In this document: positions 23,415 to 31,361 of the stretch, one piece after another | How the letters are laid out: each line of letters begins with the position of its first letter | Numbering within the stretch: the first letter of the stretch is position 1 | Assembly (NCBI GenBank): GCA_934725085.1 | Contig: CAKVAL010000019.1 | Span: 1-32,157, forward strand | From: an uncultured Erysipelotrichaceae bacterium | Lineage (GTDB): Bacteria > Bacillota_I > Bacilli_A > Erysipelotrichales > Erysipelotrichaceae | Reading direction: 5' to 3' | Length of the DNA: 32,157 nt | Position numbers and translations under genes: made by a program | Notes under the pieces: model-generated | What the model was told of the DNA's origin: nothing | What the model saw: the letters and a program-made list of their open reading frames with translations, nothing else | Database searches by the model: none

Positions 23415-25196
23415 CTAAATCTCCTTCCCCTCTTTATAATAACGGCTCTGAACTTCAAACAACTTCGCATACTCACCATTAAGCTTTAATAAATCCTCAT
23501 GGTTACCTTCTTCCTTAATGCCACCATCTTCAATCAAAATAATACGATCACAGAATCTTGTTGAAGCCAAACGATGAGAAATAAACAACGACGTCTTATC
23601 ACTAGCCATATCACTATATTTTTGATAAATCTCACTCTCAGCCAAAGGATCTAAGGCAGCAGTTGGCTCATCCAACAAGAGAATCGGTCCATTCTTATAT
23701 AAGGCCCTAGCCAACATTAAACGTTGCATCTGACCACCCGATAAAAGAACGCCATCCAAATAAACCTCACGCCCAACATGTGTATTCAACCCTTGAGGTA
23801 ATTTATTGATAGTATCACTCAAACCAGCATAATCAATACACTCTTTAATCCTTTGATAATCAATATCCTCTTTACACTGAGCTATTTCTTCGGCAATAGT
23901 TACATCCAATATTGAAAAATCCTGGAAAACTGCACTAAATAATTCATAATATTTATTTCGATTAAAATCACTAATATCATCACCATTCAACAAAACTCTT
24001 CCTTCGCTTGGCGACAACAAACCACAAATAAGCTTCACAAGCGTTGTCTTACCAGCACCATTTAAACCAACAATCGCTAATTTTTCTCTTGGATGAATAG
24101 TTAAATTTAAATTATGAATTATATCTTTATCACATTCTGGATAATGAAACGATACATTTTCTAGTCTTATTTCATAATTTGAAGCTAGAGGAATATCTTT
24201 ACCATCATCAAACTTAAATGGTTCTGGATAATCTAGAAACTCACGCAATGAAGAAATATCTAAGCATTCCTTATGAAGTGTAGACATTTCCTTTAAAACA
24301 CCCATAACCCAATTAGTTAAAGTACTGATTGCCACAAAATAAAGAATAAAAGAAGATACACTCAAACCATCATTAAGCGTCATATTAATAAGATAAATGT
24401 AGGCAATACCATTTCTAATAACTGTCAAAACAACTTCAATAATATCAGCAAGTAAATCAACTTTCTCACCCTTTAAACGAAAAGCTAGATATTGATTATG
24501 CACAACATCCAATAATTCATTAAGCCAATCCTTTAAGTTAAAAATACGAACATCCTTAGCCAACTTTATTGACTCCGCCTTATCACGAATATATCTTTTC
24601 TTATGATAATACTTCTCACCCTCAATCTTATTAGCATAATGCCAATTGTTGGCATATCTAGAAACAAAGAAAGAAATAAAACAAGTCAAAATTATAATCA
24701 ACAATAAAAAAGGATCAAATGATGAAAGAATAAACAGATAAGCAATTAAACCTCCAACATTTTTAAGAAGCATTGTCAGTGTTTGCCAAATATGCTCCGT
24801 TGCCTCACTATTTCCCTCACAGGCAAAATAAGCAGCATCCCTTAATCTAATAAAATTAGCATCTAAAGTATTTGGATAAGAAGTCGTATTACACTTCTTA
24901 CTCACCATAGCGATAATTTTAGTTCTAACCTCAATTCTTGAAAACAACGTATTCTCTTCAATATATTTTTTAAAACCATTAATGACAAACAAAGCCAATG
25001 TATATGCAAGTATTGTCATAAGTAGTACCCTTATTGAAACCTTCTGTTCAACACACTTAATAATTCCTGGCGCAATATATAATTGTGTTAAATTCAACAA
25101 GGCTTCTAGGGTTGCTGTTAAAACACAAAACAACAAAACTCTTTTACAATTCTTATAGGCAATATCTATCATCCACTTAATATTTCTAAAAGACAT
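23415..25196 (-). CDS. ABC exporter half, membrane plus ATPase domains (canonical site)
   Basis: 593 aa. About six membrane segments (residues 15-310) precede a complete ATPase domain: Walker A 'GLNGAGKTT', Q-loop 'AVFQDFSILDV', signature 'LSGGQMQRLMLARAL', Walker B 'ILLLDEPTAALDP', H-loop 'FISHRLAS'. It is the first of the exporter pair, with GGAGG before the ATG. A 91-bp gap separates it from the histidine kinase; TTGACA occurs there on the minus strand, but no good -10 at proper distance was found, so read-through from the regulator genes is possible. Confidence 0.9.
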   Translation of the reverse strand: MSFRNIKWMIDIAYKNCKRVLLFCVLTATLEALLNLTQLYIAPGIIKCVEQKVSIRVLLMTILAYTLALFVINGFKKYIEENTLFSRIEVRTKIIAMVSKKCNTTSYPNTLDANFIRLRDAAYFACEGNSEATEHIWQTLTMLLKNVGGLIAYLFILSSFDPFLLLIIILTCFISFFVSRYANNWHYANKIEGEKYYHKKRYIRDKAESIKLAKDVRIFNLKDWLNELLDVVHNQYLAFRLKGEKVDLLADIIEVVLTVIRNGIAYIYLINMTLNDGLSVSSFILYFVAISTLTNWVMGVLKEMSTLHKECLDISSLREFLDYPEPFKFDDGKDIPLASNYEIRLENVSFHYPECDKDIIHNLNLTIHPREKLAIVGLNGAGKTTLVKLICGLLSPSEGRVLLNGDDISDFNRNKYYELFSAVFQDFSILDVTIAEEIAQCKEDIDYQRIKECIDYAGLSDTINKLPQGLNTHVGREVYLDGVLLSGGQMQRLMLARALYKNGPILLLDEPTAALDPLAESEIYQKYSDMASDKTSLFISHRLASTRFCDRIILIEDGGIKEEGNHEDLLKLNGEYAKLFEVQSRYYKEGKEI

Positions 25197-25287
25197 TCAT
25201 TATACCTCCACGCATATATCATTTCATAAAAAACATCCTCATAAATATAGTGGGGACGAATTGTCAAAATCAGGTGATGAAACGTAT

Positions 25288-25950
25288 TTATATCTGCGGA
25301 ATCAAAATTTCAGTTGTAAAAGCACCATCCTCACTATTACGACTTATATAGCCATCAAGCCTTTTGATTATGGCATCTATTCTAACTAAACCAAAACCAT
25401 GGTCCTCACCCTTACTAGTCTTAAAAAGCATTCCATTCTTTGTCATCTTCTTACCAGCGGTAAAATTAGTAAAAGAAATATAAAGTTGCGTATTTTTCAT
25501 ATCCATATAAATACGTATCTGTCTTTGATCCTTTGGAAGCTTAACACTCGCCTCTATCGCGTTATCAAAAAGATTGCCAATAATAGAACACAAATCAATC
25601 TCCGAAGTCTTTAATTTAACTGGAATATGTGCATCAGCAATCACCTCAATATCCTTCGCCTTAGCCAAAGAAATCTTTGAATTCAATATCGCATCAGTCA
25701 TTGGATTACCAGTCTTAATCACTGTATCAACAGTAGTTAAATCCTCATCCAACAAATCAAGATAATTCTTAATAGCCTCAAGATCACCCTTAGCAGCATA
25801 AGCCTTCATTGTCTGGATATGATTACGATAATCATGACGCCAACCCCTAATCTGACGATACATATTATCTACTTCACGATAATGCGTTTCGATTAATTCA
25901 CTTTGATACAAGGCAATTTCTTTATCAATCTTTTTTGAAAACAAACCCAT
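25288..25950 (-). CDS. Soluble GHKL histidine kinase (AgrC/LytS-like), no sensor domain
   Basis: 220 aa. The dimerisation/phospho-acceptor helix has 'GWRHDYRNHIQTMKAY' (His in RHDxxNH, about residue 39). An HPK10-type GHKL ATPase follows: 'IDLCSIIGNLFDNAIEAS' (N-box), then 'GFGLVRIDAIIKRLDG' (G2 region). There is no membrane segment and no sensory domain, so it cannot sense an outside peptide alone; it may take its signal from the exporter or an internal ligand. GAGGT precedes the ATG, 3 bp after the response-regulator stop. It probably phosphorylates the adjacent LytTR regulator. Confidence 0.9.
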   Translation of the reverse strand: MGLFSKKIDKEIALYQSELIETHYREVDNMYRQIRGWRHDYRNHIQTMKAYAAKGDLEAIKNYLDLLDEDLTTVDTVIKTGNPMTDAILNSKISLAKAKDIEVIADAHIPVKLKTSEIDLCSIIGNLFDNAIEASVKLPKDQRQIRIYMDMKNTQLYISFTNFTAGKKMTKNGMLFKTSKGEDHGFGLVRIDAIIKRLDGYISRNSEDGAFTTEILIPQI

Positions 25951-25953
25951 AAA

Positions 25954-26664
25954 CTACCTCATATTAATAATGGCACGATTAACACCATCATATGCACCTC
26001 TAGGAAGATGAATAGAAGTACCATCCAATAATTTGATTTCTGTTTTAGTAACCCTACTCACTTCATTTAAATTAACAATCACAGAACGTCCTACTCGATA
26101 AAAACGCTCATCAAGTAATTTTTCAACCTCATTTAAAGTCATCTTAACAACCACTTCATCATTAGCATGTATCGTAACATAATTGCCAAACACCTCAGCA
26201 AATCTTATTTGATATATAGGAACTCTCACCATTCCATTAGCTGAATCCATATTCAAAACAACATCATTCTTACTAATCTTTTCTATAGCACGTTCTAACA
26301 CTGAAAAGAGTTTTTCTTCCTTAACTGGTTTCATCAAATAATGTAGTGCATTCACCTCATAGCCTTCAGCTATATAATCAGAATAACCAGTTATAAAAAT
26401 AATTTGGACCGCATCATTATCTTGACGAATCTTCTTCGCCATGCTGACGCCATCCATTAAACCCATTTCGATATCTAACAAAAGTATGTCATAATCCTTA
26501 GCTTCTTCATAATGAAACAAGAAACTTTCAGCTGAAGAAAAAGAATCAATACTTAAAAGATGACTATAATCATTAGCCCACTTATTTAATAAATCTTTAA
26601 GATAATCACGATCACTTTCTAAATCATCACATATCGCAATCTTATAACGCACACCACATTCCAT
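25954..26664 (-). CDS. LytTR-type response regulator
   Basis: 236 aa. Receiver domain (about 6-130) with acidic pocket 'AICDDLESD', phospho-Asp in 'ILLLDIEMGLMDG' and 'FITGYSD' plus Lys in 'MKPVKEEK'. The C-terminal LytTR domain (about 138-236) has 'FAEVFGNYVTIHANDE', 'FYRVGRSVIVNLNEVSRV' and 'LLDGTSIHLPRG'. LytTR proteins bind paired direct repeats upstream of operons for peptides, exporters and virulence genes. Three TGGCGTAA repeats (26713-26742) lie just upstream, so autoregulation is likely. It is the first gene of the regulator-kinase-exporter unit. Confidence 0.92.
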   Translation of the reverse strand: MECGVRYKIAICDDLESDRDYLKDLLNKWANDYSHLLSIDSFSSAESFLFHYEEAKDYDILLLDIEMGLMDGVSMAKKIRQDNDAVQIIFITGYSDYIAEGYEVNALHYLMKPVKEEKLFSVLERAIEKISKNDVVLNMDSANGMVRVPIYQIRFAEVFGNYVTIHANDEVVVKMTLNEVEKLLDERFYRVGRSVIVNLNEVSRVTKTEIKLLDGTSIHLPRGAYDGVNRAIINMR

Positions 26665-26712
26665 GTTAATTATTATATAAGCGTCTTCTATTTTTGTCCT
26701 ATATATTATTAA

Positions 26713-26742
26713 TGGCGTAAATATGGCGTAATTGTGGCGTAA
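26713..26742. promoter_or_regulatory. Three TGGCGTAA direct repeats at 11-bp spacing
   Basis: TGGCGTAA occurs at 26713, 26724 and 26735, exactly one helical turn apart (ATTACGCCA read toward the gene). AT-rich -10-like sequence (TAATAATATA on the minus strand, 26697-26712) lies between the repeats and the regulator start (26664). This fits an activator array just upstream of the core promoter, with the LytTR protein as likely binder. Confidence 0.75.
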
Positions 26743-26777
26743 TTAAAATATTCTCCACTTTATATCAAAAGAGCATT

Positions 26778-26876
26778 TTATAATTCATCAAAAGAATATA
26801 AGTGAACATCATTATCAACAATCCATTTTTTTACATCAGGATCGATAAGCATAGCCACTTCCTTGATTCTAGGCAT
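26778..26876 (-). pseudogene. Possible 32-codon coding remnant
   Basis: An ATG frame reads MPRIKEVAMLIDPDVKK..., then continues through WIVDNDVHLYSFDEL to TAA, a protein-like composition with no identified family. It has no clear ribosome-binding site. It overlaps the 5' edge of the decayed HAD gene on the other strand. It may be the tail of a deleted gene or chance. Confidence 0.25.
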
Positions 26877-26880
26877 AACC

Positions 26881-27320
26881 AAAGAAGATGTATTCATAAT
26901 TAATGCTAAAATTAGTGATATGAAGAAATATAAAGCCATTATTTATGATGGCTTTATGGAAGTATTTGAAACATTCAAAAACAACAATATTAAACAAGCG
27001 ATTGTATCAGCCAAAAATAACACGAACAATACAAAATTGATATCGTTTCAAAAGGAATAGACGAATATATGGACACTGCTGTTCTTGCGGAAGATACCGC
27101 AAAACACAAACCAGATCCGGAACCATTATTGATGTGTTTAGAGAAACTACAATTAGCTCCAAATGAAGTAATCTACATTGGAGATTCATCAGATCAAGAA
27201 GTAGCAAATAACGCTTCTATTGACTTTGGATATGCAAAATGGGGAAGTGTATCTTCCTTACCTATTAATTGTAAATATATCTTTGATAAAACAATCGATC
27301 TTCTTAAGTTGATTCAATAA
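26881..27320 (+). pseudogene. Decayed HAD-superfamily phosphatase (N-terminus lost, frameshifted)
   Basis: The first frame reads '...MKKYKAIIYDGFMEVFETFKNNNIKQAIVSAKNN' (HAD cap end and motif II region, with Ser in 'AIVSAK'). A shift near 27010-27030 then moves to the frame reading 'HEQYKIDIVSKGIDEYMDTAVLAEDTAKHKPDPEPLL', with the motif III lysine in HKPDP, and 'EVIYIGDSSDQEVANNASIDFGYAKWGS' (motif IV). The catalytic DxDGT start is absent. It resembles a phosphoglycolate-phosphatase-type enzyme. A piece of 83 aa is still open from 27069. Confidence 0.8.
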
Positions 27321-27460
27321 AATCTACGCCAATAAAATCTATGTAATTAGCACATATACTCTTAACTAATTTTACAGATTAATTAACAATATTAGATTAA
27401 AAATTTAAAATTGTTTCATTAATGGTTTTACAAAAAGTGATTAATCATTATATACTTCTT

Positions 27461-27667
27461 TTAATCCTCGAACTCGATTATTTCATATGTTGGATCTTCC
27501 CAATTTTCTTCATTAAATTCATAATCTCCCGGATTTGACATATTCATAATTTCCGCACCTTGTTTTGTACAACTAATCAAATAAAGCGCATAATCTTCCG
27601 CTTCTTCTTCACTATCAAAAACTTCGTCTTGTTCTTCGTTATCAAATATAATTTTATATTTATTCAT
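27461..27667 (-). CDS. Small acidic protein of unknown function
   Basis: 68 aa, strongly acidic: 'MNKYKIIFDNEEQDEVFDSEEEAEDYALYLISC...', ending 'YEIIEFED'. The pattern of a short beta strand followed by an 'F.SEEEAEDYA' helix is common in small Firmicutes accessory proteins. It follows the zinc-ribbon gene by 4 bp and is probably co-translated with it. No family name can be given. Confidence 0.65.
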   Translation of the reverse strand: MNKYKIIFDNEEQDEVFDSEEEAEDYALYLISCTKQGAEIMNMSNPGDYEFNEENWEDPTYEIIEFED

Positions 27668-27671
27668 TTAT

Positions 27672-28022
27672 CTAATCTCCGTTGTTGTTAACATCCATAT
27701 CATCAAGCTCATTTAATAATCTATCAGACGCACATTGAGCACACAAAATACCATACATCCCAAAATCCGGAAACATCACTCTACTCGATACGATTTGTTC
27801 AAATATATGCTTTTCATCTTCAGGATTAAACATCGTTCCACAACACTCACAAGTTTCAAAATATCCTCCGTTATGATAGATTTCAGTAGCACATTCTGAA
27901 CATATATTCATACTCAAATTTTCATAATCAATATAAGTAATGCAACTGTTCACTTCTTCTTTAAAATCTTCTGCTACTGTCCACTCATTGTATTCCTTAC
28001 CACATTTCTCACAAATAGCCAT
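27672..28022 (-). CDS. Double zinc-ribbon protein of unknown function
   Basis: 116 aa with four CxxC knuckles: 'CEKC' (4-7), 'CSEC' (about 41-44), 'CECC' (about 58-61) and 'CAQC' (about 94-97), enough for two zinc sites. The rest is acidic and short. GGAGG precedes the ATG. It forms a two-gene unit with the acidic protein downstream. It is similar in style, not sequence, to the zinc-ribbon protein at 8216; both may be nucleic-acid or protein-binding accessory factors. Confidence 0.7.
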   Translation of the reverse strand: MAICEKCGKEYNEWTVAEDFKEEVNSCITYIDYENLSMNICSECATEIYHNGGYFETCECCGTMFNPEDEKHIFEQIVSSRVMFPDFGMYGILCAQCASDRLLNELDDMDVNNNGD

Positions 28023-28193
28023 AAAAATACCTCCTGGTTTTATCTTTAAATACCGATTGTCAAAAACTCAATGTCTATCTAATTACATTATTACATTTTT
28101 AATCTATAAATTAACACATATTTAAAACAAGTTAAATAATAAGTTGGCACAAAAAACTATCAAATACGGTTATTTATAATTACTTTAACTATA

Positions 28194-28223
28194 GAAAAAG
28201 GATTATCCATAAAGGACAATCCT
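28194..28223 (-). terminator. Terminator of the GMP synthase gene
   Basis: On the minus strand AGGATTGTCC (28223-28214), loop TTTAT, GGATAATCCT (28208-28199), then TTTTTC. The 10-bp stem contains one G.T pair. It starts 11 bp after the stop codon at 28234. Confidence 0.88.
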
Positions 28224-28233
28224 AATTGTTTTA

Positions 28234-29223
28234 TTATTCGAATTCAACAGTGCCTGTAGGCTTAGGTGTATAGTCAAACAATACACGATTAATGCCTGCA
28301 ACTTCATGAGTAATACGATCAGTAATATGAACCATTACTTCATGAGGAATTTCAGCAACAGTAGCAGTCATAACATCAATTGAACATACTGCACGAACAA
28401 TACAACACCATTCAAATGCACGTTTACCATCTTTAATACCAGTAGATCTAAACTCAGGAACTACTGTAAAGAATTGCCATACCTTTTCCTCTAAATCATT
28501 CTTAGCGAACTCTTCACGAAGAATCGCATCAGACTCACGAACAGCCTCTAAACGATCACGTGTAATAGCACCTGGACATCTTACACCCAAACCTGGACCT
28601 GGGAATGGTTGACGATAAACCATATCATGAGGTAAGCCTAATGTTTCACCAACTACACGAACTTCATCCTTGAATAAAATTCTAACTGGTTCAACCAATT
28701 CAAATTCCATATCTTTAGGAAGACCGCCAGCATTATGATGCGCCTTAATACCATCTTCAGATTCAAGAATATCTGGCCAAATTGTACCTTGAGCCAAGAA
28801 CTCAATACCTTGAAGCTTTCTTGCCTCTTCAGCAAACACTTCAATAAACTCTCCACCAATTATCTTTCTCTTAGTCTCAGGATCAGCAACACCCGCTAAC
28901 TTTTCAAGGAAACGATCAGTAGCATCCACGTAAATAAGATTAGCGTTCATTTGATTACGAAACACCTCAACAACCTGCTCAGGTTCGCCCTTACGTAATA
29001 AACCATGATTAACATGAACACAAACTAGTTGTTGACCAATAGCCTTAATCAATAATGCTGCAACAACAGAAGAATCAACACCACCAGATAAAGCTAGAAG
29101 AACCTTCTTATCTCCTACTTGTTCCTTAATTAATGCAATTTGCTCATCAATAAATTTTTGTGCTAATTCCGGTGTTGTAATTCTCTCCATATCAACCGGA
29201 CGTCTGATTTCAGTAACGTTCAT
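28234..29223 (-). CDS. guaA: GMP synthase ATP-pyrophosphatase subunit without glutaminase domain
   Basis: 329 aa. The ATP-PPase loop 'ALSGGVDSSVVAALL' starts at S46, followed by 'CVHVNHGLLRKGE', 'DATDRFLEKLAGVADPETKRKIIGGEFIEVF', 'LAQGTIWPDILES', 'HHNAGGLPKDM' and 'RQPFPGPGLGVRCPGAI'. The C-terminal dimerisation domain ends 'DYTPKPTGTVEFE'. It covers only the C-terminal about 320 residues of normal bacterial GuaA (about 510-525 aa). The start is real: GGGAGGG precedes the ATG and the 235 bp upstream are non-coding, so this is not a frameshift. It should aminate XMP to GMP with ammonia, from solution or from a separate glutaminase subunit elsewhere. Confidence 0.93.
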   Translation of the reverse strand: MNVTEIRRPVDMERITTPELAQKFIDEQIALIKEQVGDKKVLLALSGGVDSSVVAALLIKAIGQQLVCVHVNHGLLRKGEPEQVVEVFRNQMNANLIYVDATDRFLEKLAGVADPETKRKIIGGEFIEVFAEEARKLQGIEFLAQGTIWPDILESEDGIKAHHNAGGLPKDMEFELVEPVRILFKDEVRVVGETLGLPHDMVYRQPFPGPGLGVRCPGAITRDRLEAVRESDAILREEFAKNDLEEKVWQFFTVVPEFRSTGIKDGKRAFEWCCIVRAVCSIDVMTATVAEIPHEVMVHITDRITHEVAGINRVLFDYTPKPTGTVEFE

Positions 29224-29323
29224 TGAAAACCCTCCCTAATATTTTTAATCAATTAATACGTTAATATTTTACATTATTTTCTGTTATATATAGAATTACT
29301 AATCAACACAATTATATAAAATA

Positions 29324-29373
29324 TGCATTTCTTCAAGATTATAAAAAGTAAAAATGTGCATTTCTTCAAGATT
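29324..29373. repeat. Two direct copies of TGCATTTCTTCAAGATT
   Basis: 17-bp identical copies at 29324-29340 and 29357-29373 (33-bp period, about three helical turns) in the 235-bp region upstream of guaA. They may be regulator sites for guaA. The rest of this gap holds only the hairpin described separately. Confidence 0.75.
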
Positions 29374-29406
29374 TTATTAAAATAATTGTCTTTCAGTTAA
29401 ATACAC

Positions 29407-29454
29407 AATGTTCGTATTTGCCAAAAAATCAAAAATTTGGCAAATACGAACATT
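29407..29454 (-). terminator. 19-bp perfect hairpin after the GNAT gene, with PurBox-like arms
   Basis: AATGTTCGTATTTGCCAAA (29407-29425), 10-base A-rich loop, TTTGGCAAATACGAACATT (29436-29454). It begins 5 bp past the GNAT stop and so may end that operon, although the minus-strand tail is only GTGTATTT. Each arm holds AAATACGAACATT, one base from the PurR PurBox AWWWCCGAACWWT, and guaA is next downstream. Confidence 0.7.
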
Positions 29455-29458
29455 ACTT

Positions 29459-29956
29459 TTAATAATCGAATTTATGCTCGCCAACAGTAATTGTCTGTGT
29501 TAACCTTTCTTTTTGATAAGGCTTTCTAATCTCAATTAGATTTAAAACTGTATATCCACGCTTCCTTAAAAATTCAATCATACGATGATTATTAGGATGA
29601 ACATAATTATAGACAGTCTCATTGCCATACACTTCAGCAAGTTTTTCAGCTTTTTCATGCAAAGCAGTCGCAACACCCAAGCGTCGATATTTTTCTTTAA
29701 CATAAATAGACTCTGCCCAAACAACATCGTCTTGGATACGACAAACCATATATCCTGCAAAATTCTCATCTACTAAAGCTACAAACACTGGAAAATTAGC
29801 TAATAGATATTCTTCCATTTCTTCTTTACCAGCTTCGATATTAGGTGTTGATGTTATTCCTTTATATGAACGTAGTTCCACTCTAAACAAAGCCACCATT
29901 TCTGCTAGCTCATCATTGATATCATTCAATTTAACTTCTCTAATTTCCATTTTCAT
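29459..29956 (-). CDS. GNAT family acetyltransferase
   Basis: 165 aa. The acetyl-CoA-binding motif 'YVKEKYRRLGVATALHEKAEKLA' (R/QxxGxG/A type) is in the middle, followed by 'YNYVHPNNHRMIEFLRKRGYTVLN', the usual final GNAT segment. The substrate cannot be read from the sequence. It lies 12 bp downstream of a second GNAT on the same strand, so the pair is probably one operon, ending at the hairpin just after its stop. Confidence 0.88.
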   Translation of the reverse strand: MKMEIREVKLNDINDELAEMVALFRVELRSYKGITSTPNIEAGKEEMEEYLLANFPVFVALVDENFAGYMVCRIQDDVVWAESIYVKEKYRRLGVATALHEKAEKLAEVYGNETVYNYVHPNNHRMIEFLRKRGYTVLNLIEIRKPYQKERLTQTITVGEHKFDY

Positions 29957-29968
29957 AATAAAGAATAT

Positions 29969-30427
29969 CTACAAATCAATCCAGATTCCTTCATCCCTAA
30001 TTAATGAATTTGGCAAACTACGATAAAAGCTTTGTGCATCCTTATTACTCGCAATAAGACCAATCAACACGCTCACATTATATTGTTCCTTTAGAACCTT
30101 TCTAAGATGTTTCATTAGGGCTTGCGCTACACCATTATGGAGATAACTCTTTAAAACACAAATCCAATCCAGACATGCTTTTATAGAACCATCAAAATGA
30201 CTAGGAATTAAACTAGCATCAATACGACCAACAACATTATTTTCAACATAAGCTATAAAACTAATACTAGCCTTATATAATGGATCTGCAAAACTTTTAC
30301 GAACCGATTCTTCATAAGCCTTATCAATTTCCCAACCCCAAAAATCTTCTTGTCTTCTAAGTTCATGCTCAAAAGCTAATACATCATCTATTCTTTCTTT
30401 GGTATATGGTTCTATTCTTATTTGCAT
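29969..30427 (-). CDS. GNAT family acetyltransferase (second)
   Basis: 152 aa from the ATG at 30427, where GNAT homology begins ('MQIRIEPYTKERIDDVLAF'); the frame is open to a TTG at 30493, and an ATG at 30463 is also possible. It contains 'SFIAYVENNVVGRIDASLIP', 'CVLKSYLHNGVAQALMKHLRKVLKE' (acetyl-CoA loop, HNGVAQAL) and 'LIASNKDAQSFYRSLPN'. Substrate is unknown. It is co-transcribed with the downstream GNAT. Confidence 0.8.
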   Translation of the reverse strand: MQIRIEPYTKERIDDVLAFEHELRRQEDFWGWEIDKAYEESVRKSFADPLYKASISFIAYVENNVVGRIDASLIPSHFDGSIKACLDWICVLKSYLHNGVAQALMKHLRKVLKEQYNVSVLIGLIASNKDAQSFYRSLPNSLIRDEGIWIDL

Positions 30428-30523
30428 ATTTTTATCTAGGTCTCCAATAATACTTTTATACATTGTTTGATTATCATTTCCTATTTCGAACAATTAACAC
30501 CAACTTACAACAATCATTTACTT

Positions 30524-31288
30524 TTATATATGCAGATAATGTATCAGAAAATCAAACAATTCTTTATTTGTCTCTCCATTAATTTCCTCTGCTTCCAAAT
30601 ACTGTGGAAATGGTATGTCTTGCCTGCACTCTCCACAAATATCAATACCTAAAATCTTTTCATTTTTTAAAATCGGCATCAGTAAACACTCCAACATAGA
30701 TAACGACATTTTACCTTGACTCCAATTCGTCATAGAATATTCTTCGTCCAATATATCCTTATCTATAGAAATATAAACTGGAAAATTCTTTTTTATCCTA
30801 GATATCTTATTTTTATCTTCACCACTTTGAATCTCCTCTGCAGAAAAAGTTAAAAGTTTATCTTTAATACCATTTTCATTTAAAATCTGTAAAATATCAG
30901 CATCTTGTGGTCCAATCAAAACCAACTGTTGCAACAAAGAATTATTTTTTAATACCTTACCTGCCCAATCACCACAACTAGTCATATCATCAATCATCGG
31001 CTTTTGCATATCAGTATGGTGATCAAATAATATCAATATAAATTCCTGTTCAATAAAATCAGTCATAATTTTTGTCACATAATGATAATTACCTGAATCT
31101 ATAAAATGAATGCCATGAATTCCATAAGGTTTTATCCTTGATTTGATTTCATATTCTGCACCATTAGAACAATACAAATCGCATTCTCTAATATCAGAAC
31201 AATCAATCCAACAAACCTTATCGTTTTTTGGTATCTTTTCATCACAATATACATGTGAGAAATCTAAAATCAAATGATTATTAAACAT
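30524..31288 (-). CDS. Arginase/ureohydrolase-fold protein
   Basis: 254 aa from the ATG at 31288; the frame extends to a TTG at 31324 without better support. Metal-ligand motifs of the arginase fold are present: 'ILFDHHTDMQKP' (cf. DAHxD), 'VYISIDKDILDEEYS' (cf. DxDxxDP) and 'GIDICGE'. The typical N-terminal GGDH is represented only by 'HGIHFIDSGNYHYV'. The family hydrolyses guanidino compounds such as arginine, agmatine or formiminoglutamate; substrate here is unknown, and no arginine or histidine catabolism genes are nearby. Confidence 0.8.
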   Translation of the reverse strand: MFNNHLILDFSHVYCDEKIPKNDKVCWIDCSDIRECDLYCSNGAEYEIKSRIKPYGIHGIHFIDSGNYHYVTKIMTDFIEQEFILILFDHHTDMQKPMIDDMTSCGDWAGKVLKNNSLLQQLVLIGPQDADILQILNENGIKDKLLTFSAEEIQSGEDKNKISRIKKNFPVYISIDKDILDEEYSMTNWSQGKMSLSMLECLLMPILKNEKILGIDICGECRQDIPFPQYLEAEEINGETNKELFDFLIHYLHI

Positions 31289-31311
31289 GTTTAAATTATC
31301 ACTCTTTAAAT

Positions 31312-31348
31312 ATAAAAAAAGCAAATAATCAGACTAGATTAAATGCTT
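31312..31348 (-). terminator. Terminator of the truncated XRE-membrane gene
   Basis: On the minus strand AAGCATTTAATC (31348-31337), loop TAGTCT, GATTATTTGCTT (31330-31319), then seven T's. It lies 13 bp after the stop at 31362 and just before the arginase-fold gene. Confidence 0.85.
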
Positions 31349-31361
31349 ATTTATAATTATT

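Noticed and set aside
28234..29223. GuaA shortened by frameshift
   Set aside because: There is no glutaminase coding sequence in any frame upstream, and a strong ribosome-binding site fits the ATG.
29224..29323. Purine riboswitch before guaA
   Set aside because: The conserved riboswitch core and paired loops could not be found in the leader.
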